DNA from: Sporomusa malonica
GTDB lineage: Bacteria; Bacillota; Negativicutes; Sporomusales; Sporomusaceae
Reading direction: 5' to 3'
Assembly: GCF_900176355.1 (NCBI RefSeq)
Contig: NZ_FWXI01000005.1
Coordinates: forward strand, 62,001 to 126,000
Length of the DNA: 64,000 bases
In this document: piece by piece, positions 36,400-44,858 of the stretch
Numbering within the stretch: position 1 is the stretch's first letter
How the letters are laid out: each line of letters begins with the position of its first letter
Translations under genes and position numbers: made by a program
Notes under the pieces: model-generated
Databases searched by the model: none
Seen by the model: only the letters and a program-made list of their open reading frames with translations
What the model was told of the DNA's origin: nothing

Positions 36400-36912
36400 T
36401 CATTCCAAATAGCAATAGGCATCCTGGGCATAGACCAGTGCAGATTGCCGAATGGATTCAATTTCTTGTTGAGTAACTTCACGGATAACCTTGCCAGGTG
36501 ATCCCATGACAAGTGAATTTGGCGAAATTTTTTTTCGCTCTGGAATAAGAGTGCCTGCACCAATAATGCAGTTCTCGCCGATTTCAGCGTAGTTTAAAAT
36601 GACTGCTCCCATGCCTATTAGGCAGTTGCTGCCAATTGTACAGCCATGGAGAATGGCCCCGTGGCCCACAGTCACATATTCGCCAATAGTAGTGGGGAAA
36701 TCGTACCAGACGTGCACAGTGCAATTATCCTGAATATTGGTATATTGACCAATTTTAATAGGTTGGACGTCGCCACGGATAACAGCGTTAAACCAAATGC
36801 TGGCGTTTGTACTAATGGAGACATCCCCAATGATTCTTGCCCCTGCGGCAAGAAATACAGTGTTGTCAATCTGGGGATTGAGTCCTTTATACGAAAAAAT
36901 ATTGGCTCCCAA
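36400..36912 (-). CDS. Gamma-class carbonic anhydrase family protein
   Basis: A left-handed beta-helix protein of 170 aa built from hexapeptide repeats (VSISTNASIWFNAVIRGDV, then IGQYTNIQDNCTVHV and onward). The three zinc-ligand histidines expected for the family fit CTVHVW, TVGHGAILHGC. Members include active carbonic anhydrases (Cam) and YrdA/PaaY-like proteins of uncertain activity. The start is TTG 36912, with AAGGAG ten bases before it; the nearby ATG is out of frame. It probably shares a transcript with ndk and the adenosyltransferase gene. Confidence 0.88.
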   Translation of the reverse strand: MGANIFSYKGLNPQIDNTVFLAAGARIIGDVSISTNASIWFNAVIRGDVQPIKIGQYTNIQDNCTVHVWYDFPTTIGEYVTVGHGAILHGCTIGSNCLIGMGAVILNYAEIGENCIIGAGTLIPERKKISPNSLVMGSPGKVIREVTQQEIESIRQSALVYAQDAYCYLE

Positions 36913-36979
36913 TTTGCATCAACTCCTTTTTTACACTCACAACTACCGTTCGTTTGCCTTACCAACGTGAGTTTATTCA

Positions 36980-37069
36980 TCCTGTTAGAAAGTATAACTT
37001 TCCGTCTGGATAAGGCAACATCGACTTCCGCTGTCGCCAAAGACTCGGCGCAAGCCGTGTTTTCTTTAT
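36980..37069 (+). repeat. 90-bp structured dispersed repeat, copy D
   Basis: Fourth copy, in the 284-bp gap between htpX and the carbonic anhydrase gene. It differs from copy C by a one-base deletion (AAGGCAAC for AAGGGCAAC) and a few substitutions, mostly outside the stems. Confidence 0.85.
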
Positions 37070-37125
37070 AATACTTGAATTAGAAGCTCGTATATTTTTT
37101 CCATACATGTCTGCTCATATCCTGC

Positions 37126-37162
37126 AAAAAATCCCTCTGAATACAAATTTCAGAGGGATTTT
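37126..37162 (-). terminator. Terminator of htpX
   Basis: AAAATCCCTCTGA/TCAGAGGGATTTT stem with an ATACAAAT-type loop, 35 bp past the htpX stop, with T-rich sequence following on the minus strand. Confidence 0.85.
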
Positions 37163-37196
37163 CAATGATGTTAATAGTTTGTCCAACGATTATCTT

Positions 37197-38063
37197 TTAA
37201 CGCACTTTCCTTGCCTGTTCCTCAAGTTTGGCCACACGGTCAGCTGTTGCCGGATGGGTGCTGAACAGGCTGACAATCATGCCGCCTGCACCGCTGAACG
37301 GATTGACAATAAAGAGGTGCGAAGTAGCCGGCGTGGCTTCAGGCATTACCTGATGTTTGGCATAGTATTCGATTTTTTTGAGGGCGCTGGCTAAAGCCAG
37401 TGGGTTACCGGACACTGTACCACCTGTTTGGTCAGCCAGGTATTCACGTGAACGCGAAACACCAAGTTGAATCAGTGTAGCTGCCAGCGGTGCCAGGACT
37501 ACGAGGAAGATAAACTCGACAATACCGCCGATGCCGCCCTCTTCGTCATCACTGCGGCCAAAACCCAGAAAGGCTGACCATTGCGCAATGTTAGCGATCA
37601 TAGTGATAACACCGGCTACACTGGCGACAATAGTGCTAATCAGGGTATCGCGATTTTTAATATGCGCAAGTTCGTGGGCGACAACGCCTTCAAGTTCTTC
37701 ATAATTGAGCGCACGCATGATCCCGGTTGTTACAGCCACAACACCATGCTCGGGGTCACGGCCGGTAGCAAACGCGTTAGGCACTTCGGTATTGATAATA
37801 TACACCTTAGGCATAGGCATTTTGGCTTTTTGGGCCAAGTTGCTTACCATCCGGATTAAGTCAGGCGCATCTTGCGGTGTAACCTCTTGTGCACCGTACA
37901 TTTTAAGGACAATTTTATCACTGAACCAATAGCTGCCAAAGTTCATCAGAATTGAGATAACAAACATAAACGTCATGCCTTTGGTGCCACCAAAAAAGGC
38001 ACCTACCGCAACCAGCAACCCTGTCAACGCAGCAAGTAAAATCGTAGTCTTTAGCGTGTTCAT
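37197..38063 (-). CDS. htpX: Membrane zinc metalloprotease HtpX
   Basis: A membrane-embedded M48 protease that degrades misfolded membrane proteins. The 288-aa protein has two N-terminal membrane segments ([20 protein letters not shown] and [15 protein letters not shown]), the zinc motif [12 protein letters not shown], two further hydrophobic segments and the third-ligand region [14 protein letters not shown] 38063 is preceded by GGAGGTG. A promoter overlapped by a palindrome lies about 115 bp upstream, so it may be under a local repressor or activator. Confidence 0.95.
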   Translation of the reverse strand: MNTLKTTILLAALTGLLVAVGAFFGGTKGMTFMFVISILMNFGSYWFSDKIVLKMYGAQEVTPQDAPDLIRMVSNLAQKAKMPMPKVYIINTEVPNAFATGRDPEHGVVAVTTGIMRALNYEELEGVVAHELAHIKNRDTLISTIVASVAGVITMIANIAQWSAFLGFGRSDDEEGGIGGIVEFIFLVVLAPLAATLIQLGVSRSREYLADQTGGTVSGNPLALASALKKIEYYAKHQVMPEATPATSHLFIVNPFSGAGGMIVSLFSTHPATADRVAKLEEQARKVR

Positions 38064-38175
38064 TAAGACACCTCCATGGCATATTGCCTCTATAATATTA
38101 AACATTACAGTCTTAAGTAACTACACACTAGCTAAAGATGACATCGCTCCTCCATTCCTCTTTCCGAATCTATAA

Positions 38176-38207
38176 TTAATTATAAGTGATTTACTTATAA
38201 TTAACAA
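38176..38207 (-). promoter_or_regulatory. Probable htpX promoter overlapped by a 12-bp palindrome
   Basis: Minus-strand TTGTTA (38202-38207) and TATAAT (38179-38184) are 17 bp apart. TTAATTATAAGT and ACTTATAATTAA at 38176-38187 and 38193-38204 form a perfect 12-bp palindrome around GATTT that covers the -10 and spacer. No T tract follows, so an operator is more likely than a terminator. Confidence 0.5.
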
Positions 38208-38214
38208 CCGCCAT

Positions 38215-38655
38215 TTACGCCCGATTTTCCATGCGTTCCTTGATGGCGGTCAACATATTCATACTGTTGTCCCGTACCTTCTTCTTAAGAATGGGATTGA
38301 GCAATCCCGCAATCATCGGAATACCAAACTCAAAATCTACGGTTAGTTTTATTTCAGTGCCACCCTCAATCGATGTTAATATCCATTCTCCCTCAAATTT
38401 CTTGAGATCGCCTTCAGTCTGTTTGTAGCTAATATGCATGTTGACGTCGTCAAAGGTATCCAGCTCAGTCCACTTGATGATCCGGCCGTCTACATTGGAT
38501 ACCCATTTGGTCAGTGTGGTCTTGTCTTTGCGCTCAAGCACCTCAACGCTAATCAAATCTGCCATAAACTCTGGGTATTTTTCCATATCTTTTAAAATGG
38601 GATAAATTTTGCTGCGGTCAGCATTTACCGGCAGTGTGACTTCTACGTATGGCAT
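38215..38655 (-). CDS. SRPBCC (START-like, aromatase/cyclase-type) protein
   Basis: A 146-aa soluble protein of the START/Bet v1 fold. The opening VEVTLPVNADRSKIYPILKDMEKYPEFM is the classical N-terminal strand-helix of the COQ10/polyketide-cyclase-like group (quoted here in part as PVNADRSKIYPILKDME), with a GGTEIKLTVDFEFG block near the C-terminus and a final amphipathic helix. Such domains bind a hydrophobic ligand in a deep pocket; its ligand here is unknown. It starts 45 bp downstream of the aminotransferase gene with a GGAGG site and may be co-transcribed with it. Confidence 0.8.
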   Translation of the reverse strand: MPYVEVTLPVNADRSKIYPILKDMEKYPEFMADLISVEVLERKDKTTLTKWVSNVDGRIIKWTELDTFDDVNMHISYKQTEGDLKKFEGEWILTSIEGGTEIKLTVDFEFGIPMIAGLLNPILKKKVRDNSMNMLTAIKERMENRA

Positions 38656-38700
38656 CTTTTATTTCCTCCTGTCCTATTTTCAGATAACAACTGCTCAAGA

Positions 38701-39957
38701 TTATAGGTCTTCCAGGATATCTCTTGCTTTCTCCAGCGCGCCTGCCAAGGCCTTTATGACATAGTCGATCTGCTGCTGCTCGATAATAAGTGGCGGCTCA
38801 ATTCTGATGACCTTGGGATTATTGAGCGTGTAGGCAATAAGCACACCCTGATCAATCATTTCTGACAAGATTAAGCCACCAATGCCTTCCTTGGTCAGTT
38901 CAATGCCAATCATGAGACCCTTGCCACGCACTTCCCTGATGACATCAGGATACGCCTTGTTTAATTCGATCAGTTTACCGATAAAATAGTGGCCGCTCTT
39001 CTCGGCTTGCTGAGCGAGCCCCCCATTCCGGATAACATTGATGGCGGCGATTGCGGCAACGCAGGCCAACGGGTTGCCGCCAAAGGTTGAGGTATGCAAA
39101 AATGGGCTAGTAATATACTTATCCCAAATCTGGGGGCGTGCCGTAAAAGCACCGATGGGCATAACTCCGCCGCCTAATGCTTTTGCAGTCGCCATAATGT
39201 CAGGTACTACACCGTAGTGTTCGACGGCAAACATCTTACCGGTGCGGCCTAACCCAGACTGCACTTCATCGCAGATTAACAGCGCGCCAGTTTTATTGCA
39301 AATCTCGCGTACGGCCGGTAGATAAGATTCTGGAGGAACAATAATGCCGCCTTCACCTTGAATCGGTTCGATAATGACGGCTGCAGTCTCACCATCTACG
39401 GCCTGGTGCAGGGAATCAATATCGCCGAAGGGAACATGGCTGAACCCAGAGAGAAGAGGCTGAAACGGTTCACGGAACATCTCCCGTCCAGTCGCACTTA
39501 ATGCTCCTAATGTCTTGCCATGAAAAGAATTAGTTGTGGACACGATCTTGCTGCGCCCTGTATGTACCCGGGCCAGTTTGAGGCTGCCTTCAACGGCTTC
39601 AGTACCGCTGTTGACAAAGAAACTATACTGCAGATCTCCAGGCGTTATCTCTGCCATGAGCTCCGCCAAATCGGCCATGGGCTTATTAAATAATACTTTA
39701 CTGGATAATGGCATCAAATCAAGCTGGCTTTTAACAGCTTCAACAACCGCGGGATAGCGGTGTCCTAAGTTGAATACCCCATAGCCGCCCAGACAATCGA
39801 TATATTCTTTGCCTCCAATATCACGAATGATACTGCCCTGGGCCTCCCACTCGATGGTTGACAGCCCCATAAACCGGAACAGCTTAGCCATGGCTGGATT
39901 AATATACTTTTCATACTTATCAATAGTTTGGCTTATCATTTGCTCTTTATCGGACAT
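38701..39957 (-). CDS. Class III aminotransferase, putrescine/ornithine-aminotransferase-like
   Basis: A 418-aa PLP-dependent aminotransferase. The PLP lysine is in ATAKALGGGVMPIGAF, the pyridine-nitrogen Asp in LICDEVQSGLGRTG, and FFVNSGTEAVEGSLKLAR and TTNSFHGKTLGALSATG are phosphate-site blocks. An N-terminal extension with GLSTIEWEAQG resembles YgjG-type putrescine aminotransferases more than ArgD. Likely substrates are putrescine, other diamines or ornithine with 2-oxoglutarate; the sequence alone does not settle this. ATG 39957 has GGAGGG; an upstream start (40005) would add a Cys-rich leader with no ribosome-binding site. Confidence 0.85.
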   Translation of the reverse strand: MSDKEQMISQTIDKYEKYINPAMAKLFRFMGLSTIEWEAQGSIIRDIGGKEYIDCLGGYGVFNLGHRYPAVVEAVKSQLDLMPLSSKVLFNKPMADLAELMAEITPGDLQYSFFVNSGTEAVEGSLKLARVHTGRSKIVSTTNSFHGKTLGALSATGREMFREPFQPLLSGFSHVPFGDIDSLHQAVDGETAAVIIEPIQGEGGIIVPPESYLPAVREICNKTGALLICDEVQSGLGRTGKMFAVEHYGVVPDIMATAKALGGGVMPIGAFTARPQIWDKYITSPFLHTSTFGGNPLACVAAIAAINVIRNGGLAQQAEKSGHYFIGKLIELNKAYPDVIREVRGKGLMIGIELTKEGIGGLILSEMIDQGVLIAYTLNNPKVIRIEPPLIIEQQQIDYVIKALAGALEKARDILEDL

Positions 39958-40146
39958 ACCAGACCCTCCTATGCAAGTAGCGCATGTAGTAATAAACTTA
40001 ATCATGGTATTATTTTCTATTTATATCAAAAAAATTCCTTCTTTATTCATTTAACCCCTTAGAAGTGCATTCTGCCTAATAAAAGGGTTTGGAACCGTCA
40101 GTCTTGAATATGAGAGAACTGAACTAAAACAAGGACGGTGTATCTG

Positions 40147-41427
40147 ATGAACGACATATTCGCTGTAATTAATCTTCTTTTACTCATCATTAACGGTGGC
40201 CTGCTCCTGCTTTTACTGATAAAAGTAAATAAAGCCGGTCAACCGGATTTAGCGCCGTTTAAGCAGTTGGCCTACAACCAGGAACGCCTGGAGATTATGC
40301 TGCGGGATGAATTGGGGAAAAACAGGCAGGAACTGACTTTTAATACTAAAGTGCTGCGCGAAGAATTAGCACTGCAGTTACATAATTTTACCAATGCAAA
40401 CGACAAGAAATTCATCCAGCTTACCCAAATGAATGAACAGAAACTTGACAAGCTCCGCGAAACAGTTGAAATGAAACTCATGGCCATTCAAAACGACAAT
40501 ACAAAAAAACTCGACGAAATGAGAGTAACTGTAGATGAAAAACTGCACGCAACACTAGAAAAACGGCTTGGTGAATCCTTCCAGTTGGTGAGCGAACGCC
40601 TCGAACAGGTGCATAAAGGATTGGGTGAAATGCAGCAACTAGCGTCCGGTGTTGGCGACCTTAAGAAAGTCCTATCCAACATTAAAACACGCGGCATTTG
40701 GGGAGAAATGCAACTGGCTTCCCTTTTGGAACAGGTACTGACACCAGAACAGTACGCAGTCAATGTGGCCACAAAGCGCGGCAGCCAGGATCGGGTAGAA
40801 TTTGCTATTAAGCTGCCAGGGAAAGATAGTGACGATGCGGCTGTCTGGCTGCCTATTGACGCCAAGTTTCCGATGGAGGATTACCAGCGGCTCATAGAAG
40901 CGCAGGAACAAGCAAATGCCGAACTGGCAGCTGCCGCCGCCGCCAGCCTGGAAACGCGAATTCGTCACGAAGCTAAAACCATCAGAGAGAAGTACATCGA
41001 CCCACCCAATACGACCGACTTCGCAATTTTATTCCTGCCTGTTGAGGGGCTTTATGCCGAAGTGTTACGTCGCCCTGGCTTGTGTGACAGCTTGCAGCGA
41101 GAATACCGAATTAATATCACTGGCCCCACAACGCTGGCGGCACTGTTAAACAGCCTTCAAATGGGTTTTCGGACACTGGCCATTGAAAAAAGATCCAGCC
41201 AGGTCTGGGCGCTTCTCGGTGCTGTTAAAACAGAGTTCGGTAAGTTTGGCGACGTACTTACTAAAACAAAGGAAAAACTTGACCAAGCCAGCAAACAACT
41301 TGACGCCGCCGCTGTACGTACCAGAGCCATCGAACGTAAACTCAAAGATGTAGAGCAGCTGCCAGTACCTGAGGCGATTAAGGTATTAGGACAATATGAC
41401 GGAGACGAGCCAGAAGAGCAAAATTAA
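40147..41427 (+). CDS. rmuC: RmuC family DNA recombination protein
   Basis: RmuC limits inversions and other rearrangements at short repeats in E. coli. The 426-aa protein has an N-terminal membrane segment (IFAVINLLLLIINGGLLLLLL), a long coiled coil (about 30-170) and a nuclease-like RmuC domain with SNIKTRGIWGEMQL, VWLPIDAKFPMEDYQRL and FLPVEGLYAEVLRRPG. ATG 40147 is chosen over an in-frame GTG nine bases earlier because spacing to AAGGA fits better. Plus strand, isolated between the aminotransferase and terC; the end shows an imperfect hairpin. Confidence 0.93.
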   Translation: MNDIFAVINLLLLIINGGLLLLLLIKVNKAGQPDLAPFKQLAYNQERLEIMLRDELGKNRQELTFNTKVLREELALQLHNFTNANDKKFIQLTQMNEQKLDKLRETVEMKLMAIQNDNTKKLDEMRVTVDEKLHATLEKRLGESFQLVSERLEQVHKGLGEMQQLASGVGDLKKVLSNIKTRGIWGEMQLASLLEQVLTPEQYAVNVATKRGSQDRVEFAIKLPGKDSDDAAVWLPIDAKFPMEDYQRLIEAQEQANAELAAAAAASLETRIRHEAKTIREKYIDPPNTTDFAILFLPVEGLYAEVLRRPGLCDSLQREYRINITGPTTLAALLNSLQMGFRTLAIEKRSSQVWALLGAVKTEFGKFGDVLTKTKEKLDQASKQLDAAAVRTRAIERKLKDVEQLPVPEAIKVLGQYDGDEPEEQN

Positions 41428-41451
41428 ACACCCAACAAATGTTGGATGTTT

Positions 41452-41513
41452 AAAAAAGCCCGATAATTGGAGCTAGATAATAACTAGGGTAAACTATCAA
41501 TCACTTCGGGCTA
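41452..41513 (-). terminator. Terminator of the TerC gene
   Basis: AGCCCGA and TCGGGCT arms separated by about 42 bases, followed on the minus strand by TTTTTTAAAC. It touches the TerC stop codon and lies close to the convergent rmuC end. Confidence 0.7.
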
Positions 41514-42203
41514 TTAACTAGGGGCTTTAGCGCTGCGAGAATTCATGAGATAGCCGGCAACAACAACTGCCAGAGAAAGACCTACCTCCAGGAATAGTGC
41601 GTAATCACTAACATACGGTCCAACTGCTTTATCACTGATGATCATCTCTGCTGCCGCATAGCCCAGTACGCCTGCTCCAATATAGATGATGGCCGGGAAA
41701 CGGTCCATGAGTTTCATTAGAATCTGAGCGCCGAATACGACTAACGGGATGCTTGTCGCAAGGCCAACCGTAATTAGGCCATATTTGCCTGATGGAACAG
41801 TCTGCGAGATGGCGGCCAGAGCCAACACATTGTCGAGACTCATGATGAGGTCGGCGAATAAGATAACTTTAATGGCTTCACGGTAGGATGTGGCTTCGCC
41901 GTATTCCCCTTCTGTGCTATCTTGTTTTAACAGGCTGATTGCAATGTATAAGAGCGCGAGACCTCCAGCAAATTGCAGATATGGAATATCCAGAAGATAT
42001 GCAGCCACAAATGTCAAAATGATTCGTAAGATAACTGCCCCAAGGCTCCCCCACATGATTGCCTGCTTCCGCTGCGAGAGAGGAAGGTTCTTGCTTGCTA
42101 GTGCAATGATGACGGCATTGTCACCACTTAATACCAGGTTGATTAGAAGTATGCTGCCTAAAGCCATAAACCACTCGGGTCCAATTGTGCCAAAAAACTC
42201 CAT
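41514..42203 (-). CDS. TerC-family membrane protein, probable manganese exporter
   Basis: A 229-aa integral membrane protein with about seven membrane segments. It carries the TerC motif INLVLSGDNAVIIALASK near the start and a second acidic motif LFADLIMSLDNVLALAA in the middle, whose aspartates are the likely metal ligands. TerC proteins such as B. subtilis YkoY/YceF (MeeY, MeeF) export Mn2+ and help load secreted Mn enzymes. The upstream yybP-ykoY riboswitch supports manganese as the substrate. ATG 42203 has GGAGGC. Confidence 0.9.
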   Translation of the reverse strand: MEFFGTIGPEWFMALGSILLINLVLSGDNAVIIALASKNLPLSQRKQAIMWGSLGAVILRIILTFVAAYLLDIPYLQFAGGLALLYIAISLLKQDSTEGEYGEATSYREAIKVILFADLIMSLDNVLALAAISQTVPSGKYGLITVGLATSIPLVVFGAQILMKLMDRFPAIIYIGAGVLGYAAAEMIISDKAVGPYVSDYALFLEVGLSLAVVVAGYLMNSRSAKAPS

Positions 42204-42310
42204 TATGTTGCCTCCTATATTTTTTCATTTTATTAGTATCACCATGAAAGCAGACTGTATAACTGCTAAGAAATATTTAAAAAGAGCTTTCTCCCTCCCC
42301 CAGTGCAAAA

Positions 42311-42455
42311 TAAAAAGAGACCTCAGGTACGCATAAAATACATACCGAAGGTCTCACTATTGGTAAATTACCAACGATAGCGCCAGATGCCAATAAGGCA
42401 CCGTATGTTGACGTTATCTAGCAGTTACTCCCCTACGATTAGGAGTGATTATTTA
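42311..42455 (-). promoter_or_regulatory. yybP-ykoY (manganese) riboswitch with terminator
   Basis: The minus-strand leader contains the class hallmarks TAGGGGAGTAACTGC, then CGTCAACATACGG, GGCATCTGGCGC and GAGACCTTCGGT in that order. The end forms a GAGACCTTCGGTATG/TGCGTACCTGAGGTCTC terminator stem (42317-42355) followed by TTTTTATTTT. Members of this class sense Mn2+ and switch on exporters. It lies about 110 bp before the TerC start. Confidence 0.92.
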
Positions 42456-42612
42456 ATTAAGTATACTATAGCTGGCATTCAGAACAATGTCAATGTTAAA
42501 TTTTTACAACAAAGATTGCAAAAAAAACTATGTAAAAGTCACCACGCAGGAGTTGTTTTACATGATTGGTAAAATTACGGTTGCTGTTTTTCGTTTTCGT
42601 ATTATAAGGTAG

Positions 42613-42641
42613 TTGATTTTAGTGACTAATTTAGTTATCAT
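42613..42641 (+). promoter_or_regulatory. Probable sigma-A promoter of htpG
   Basis: TTGATT and TATCAT with a 17-bp spacer. The predicted start point falls at about 42648, directly in front of the CIRCE element. Confidence 0.65.
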
Positions 42642-42651
42642 TTAAATAGCG

Positions 42652-42678
42652 TTAGCACTCAATAGTCTAGAGTGCTAA
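42652..42678 (+). promoter_or_regulatory. CIRCE element (HrcA operator) upstream of htpG
   Basis: TTAGCACTC-N9-GAGTGCTAA is an exact match to the CIRCE consensus. It lies between the predicted start point and the ribosome-binding site of htpG, the classical position for HrcA repression. Confidence 0.96.
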
Positions 42679-42713
42679 TAAGATACTTTACTGATATTAT
42701 TGGAGGTTTCTTA

Positions 42714-44675
42714 ATGGGCCAAGAAGCAATTAGCAAACAAACAAGAGAATTTCAAGCCGAGACCAAGCAGCTGCTGGATCTCATGGTGCACTCTATTTAC
42801 ACCAACCGGGAAATTTTTCTTCGGGAACTTATCTCTAACGCCTCAGACGCCATTGACAAAATCAGGTTTGAATCGCTAACCAATCACGCCTTACTTGAGG
42901 GAAACTCTGATTTTGAAATTTTTATCCTTCCTGACGAAACAACCAATACTCTAACCATCTCAGACAACGGTATGGGTATGACCTTTGACGAAGTCGTCGA
43001 AAATATTGGCACTATCGCCAAATCAGGTACAAAAGCCTTTCTTGACAAAGTAAAAGCTGCCAACTCATCGGCTGATACCGAATTAATTGGTCAATTCGGT
43101 GTTGGTTTCTACTCGGCATTTATGGTGGCTGAAAAAGTGGTGCTGCTCACTCGTGCCCCCGGTCAGTCTAAGGGCGTCCGGTGGGAGTCGAAGGGCGACG
43201 GTACCTACACCATAGAAGAGTGTGACAAAGATACCCGGGGCACCACCATTATCCTGACCCTTAAAGAGGAGTATCTCTCTTCCGAGCATCCTGAGGAAAA
43301 TTTTCTAAACCGTTATATTCTGCAAAATTTAATAAAAAAATACTCTGACTATATTCGTTACCCTATTAAAATGAACTTTGTTAAGGAAGAAAAACCGCTA
43401 GATGCCGATGGCAAAGTTATCGAAGATGCCTCGCCCACCCAGACCATTGAAGTTCGCACCCTAAACTCAATGACCCCCCTCTGGACCAAGAACAAAAACG
43501 ACATCACTCAGGAAGAATATTATCAGTTATACAAAAATCTGTTCCAAGACTGGCAAGATCCGTTGGAAATAATCCATTCTAAAGTAGAAGGTGCAGTGGA
43601 ATACACCAGTCTGTTATTTATTCCTGCCCATGCCCCCTTTGATTTCTACCAGCGGGAGTCTGCGGCAGGCATCAGGCTTTACTCCAAAAATGTTTTTATT
43701 ATGGATAACTGCCAGGAGTTGTTGCCAGAGTACTTACGTTTTGTACGGGGGTTAGTTGATTCTCCCGACTTCTCCCTTAACATTTCAAGAGAGTTGCTTC
43801 AGCATAGCCAGCAATTAAAGCGAGTTGGCAAAAACCTGGAGAAAAGCGTCTTAAAAACACTAGAGAATCTACTGGCAAAAGATCGAGCAAAATACGAGAA
43901 ATTTTGGCAAGAGTATGGTAAAGCTATCAAAACCGGCGTATATGCTGACTATCACAGCCGGGACAAGCTGAAAGACTTACTTCTATTCGCTTCATCTCAT
44001 GCTGCAGAAGAACTGACCAGCCTGGAAGACTACACTAAGCGGATGCCCGAAAACCAAAAGGTTATTTATTATGCCACAGGTAAAGACCGTTCCACAGTTG
44101 AGCGTTTGCCGCAGATGGAACTGCTGCGGGAAAAAGGCATTGAAGTCATCTACCTCTTTGACCGGGTTGACGAATTTGCCATCGATGCCCTGCATGAGTA
44201 TAAAGAGAAAAAATTCCAGTCAGTTAGCCGCGGTAGTTTGGAGCTTGACGATATTGCGTCTCCTGAAACTAAAAAGGACTCTGAAGAACTGTCGAAGGAA
44301 AATGAGCCACTTATTAAGGCTATCAAGGAGCATCTAAGCGGTAAGGTCTCAGATGTCAAAATCAGCAGCCGCCTAAAATCCAGCGCCGTTTGTCTAGTGA
44401 GCGACGATGCTGGGATTAGCCTTTCAATGGAGCAGATTTTATCAGAAATGAACAAAAACATGTATAAAGCCAACAGGATTCTAGAACTCAACCCTGAACA
44501 CGAAATCTTCGCGGTGTTAAAAAAATTGCATCAAGCAACTCCTGATTCTGACTCCTTTAAAGACTACTGCGATTTACTCTATGGCCAAGCTTTATTGCTG
44601 GAAGGAATCACTCCTGAAGATCCCATCAGCTTTGCCAATAAAGTAGCAAGATTAATGGCCCACAGCGATCATTAA
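42714..44675 (+). CDS. htpG: Molecular chaperone HtpG (Hsp90)
   Basis: A cytosolic ATP-dependent chaperone. The 653-aa length is typical. The N-terminal GHKL ATPase has TNREIFLRELISNASDAIDK, the DNGMGMTFDEVVENIG ATP-lid region and GQFGVGFYSAFMVAEKV. The middle-domain arginine block FSLNISRELLQ is also present. ATG 42714 is preceded by GGAGG; a longer frame from 42672 crosses the CIRCE element. It is monocistronic, with CIRCE control seen in the sequence, so it should be induced by heat and unfolded protein through HrcA. Confidence 0.96.
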   Translation: MGQEAISKQTREFQAETKQLLDLMVHSIYTNREIFLRELISNASDAIDKIRFESLTNHALLEGNSDFEIFILPDETTNTLTISDNGMGMTFDEVVENIGTIAKSGTKAFLDKVKAANSSADTELIGQFGVGFYSAFMVAEKVVLLTRAPGQSKGVRWESKGDGTYTIEECDKDTRGTTIILTLKEEYLSSEHPEENFLNRYILQNLIKKYSDYIRYPIKMNFVKEEKPLDADGKVIEDASPTQTIEVRTLNSMTPLWTKNKNDITQEEYYQLYKNLFQDWQDPLEIIHSKVEGAVEYTSLLFIPAHAPFDFYQRESAAGIRLYSKNVFIMDNCQELLPEYLRFVRGLVDSPDFSLNISRELLQHSQQLKRVGKNLEKSVLKTLENLLAKDRAKYEKFWQEYGKAIKTGVYADYHSRDKLKDLLLFASSHAAEELTSLEDYTKRMPENQKVIYYATGKDRSTVERLPQMELLREKGIEVIYLFDRVDEFAIDALHEYKEKKFQSVSRGSLELDDIASPETKKDSEELSKENEPLIKAIKEHLSGKVSDVKISSRLKSSAVCLVSDDAGISLSMEQILSEMNKNMYKANRILELNPEHEIFAVLKKLHQATPDSDSFKDYCDLLYGQALLLEGITPEDPISFANKVARLMAHSDH

Positions 44676-44683
44676 AGAATCTA

Positions 44684-44714
44684 GTGCCTATCAGGTTTGT
44701 CCTGGTAGGCGCTA
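44684..44714 (+). terminator. Terminator of htpG
   Basis: AGTGCCTATCAGG/CCTGGTAGGCGCT stem with one G-T pair and a TTTGT loop, followed by ATGTTATTTT. It starts 8 bp past the htpG stop. Confidence 0.7.
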
Positions 44715-44858
44715 TGTTATTTTGCGATAAAGTACTAGCATAACCTTTAAAATATTATAATTAGCTAACAGCCTTTTCCATGAATGAGCGACTACGTAAT
44801 GAACAATATAAACTCAGGCACAATCGTAAGCACAACCCAATACATATGAGGAGGTCCC

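Noticed and set aside
36672..37071. Frames on both strands across the htpX/carbonic anhydrase gap
   Set aside because: Composed of repeat copy D plus the antisense of the carbonic anhydrase gene; no ribosome-binding site and no family resemblance.
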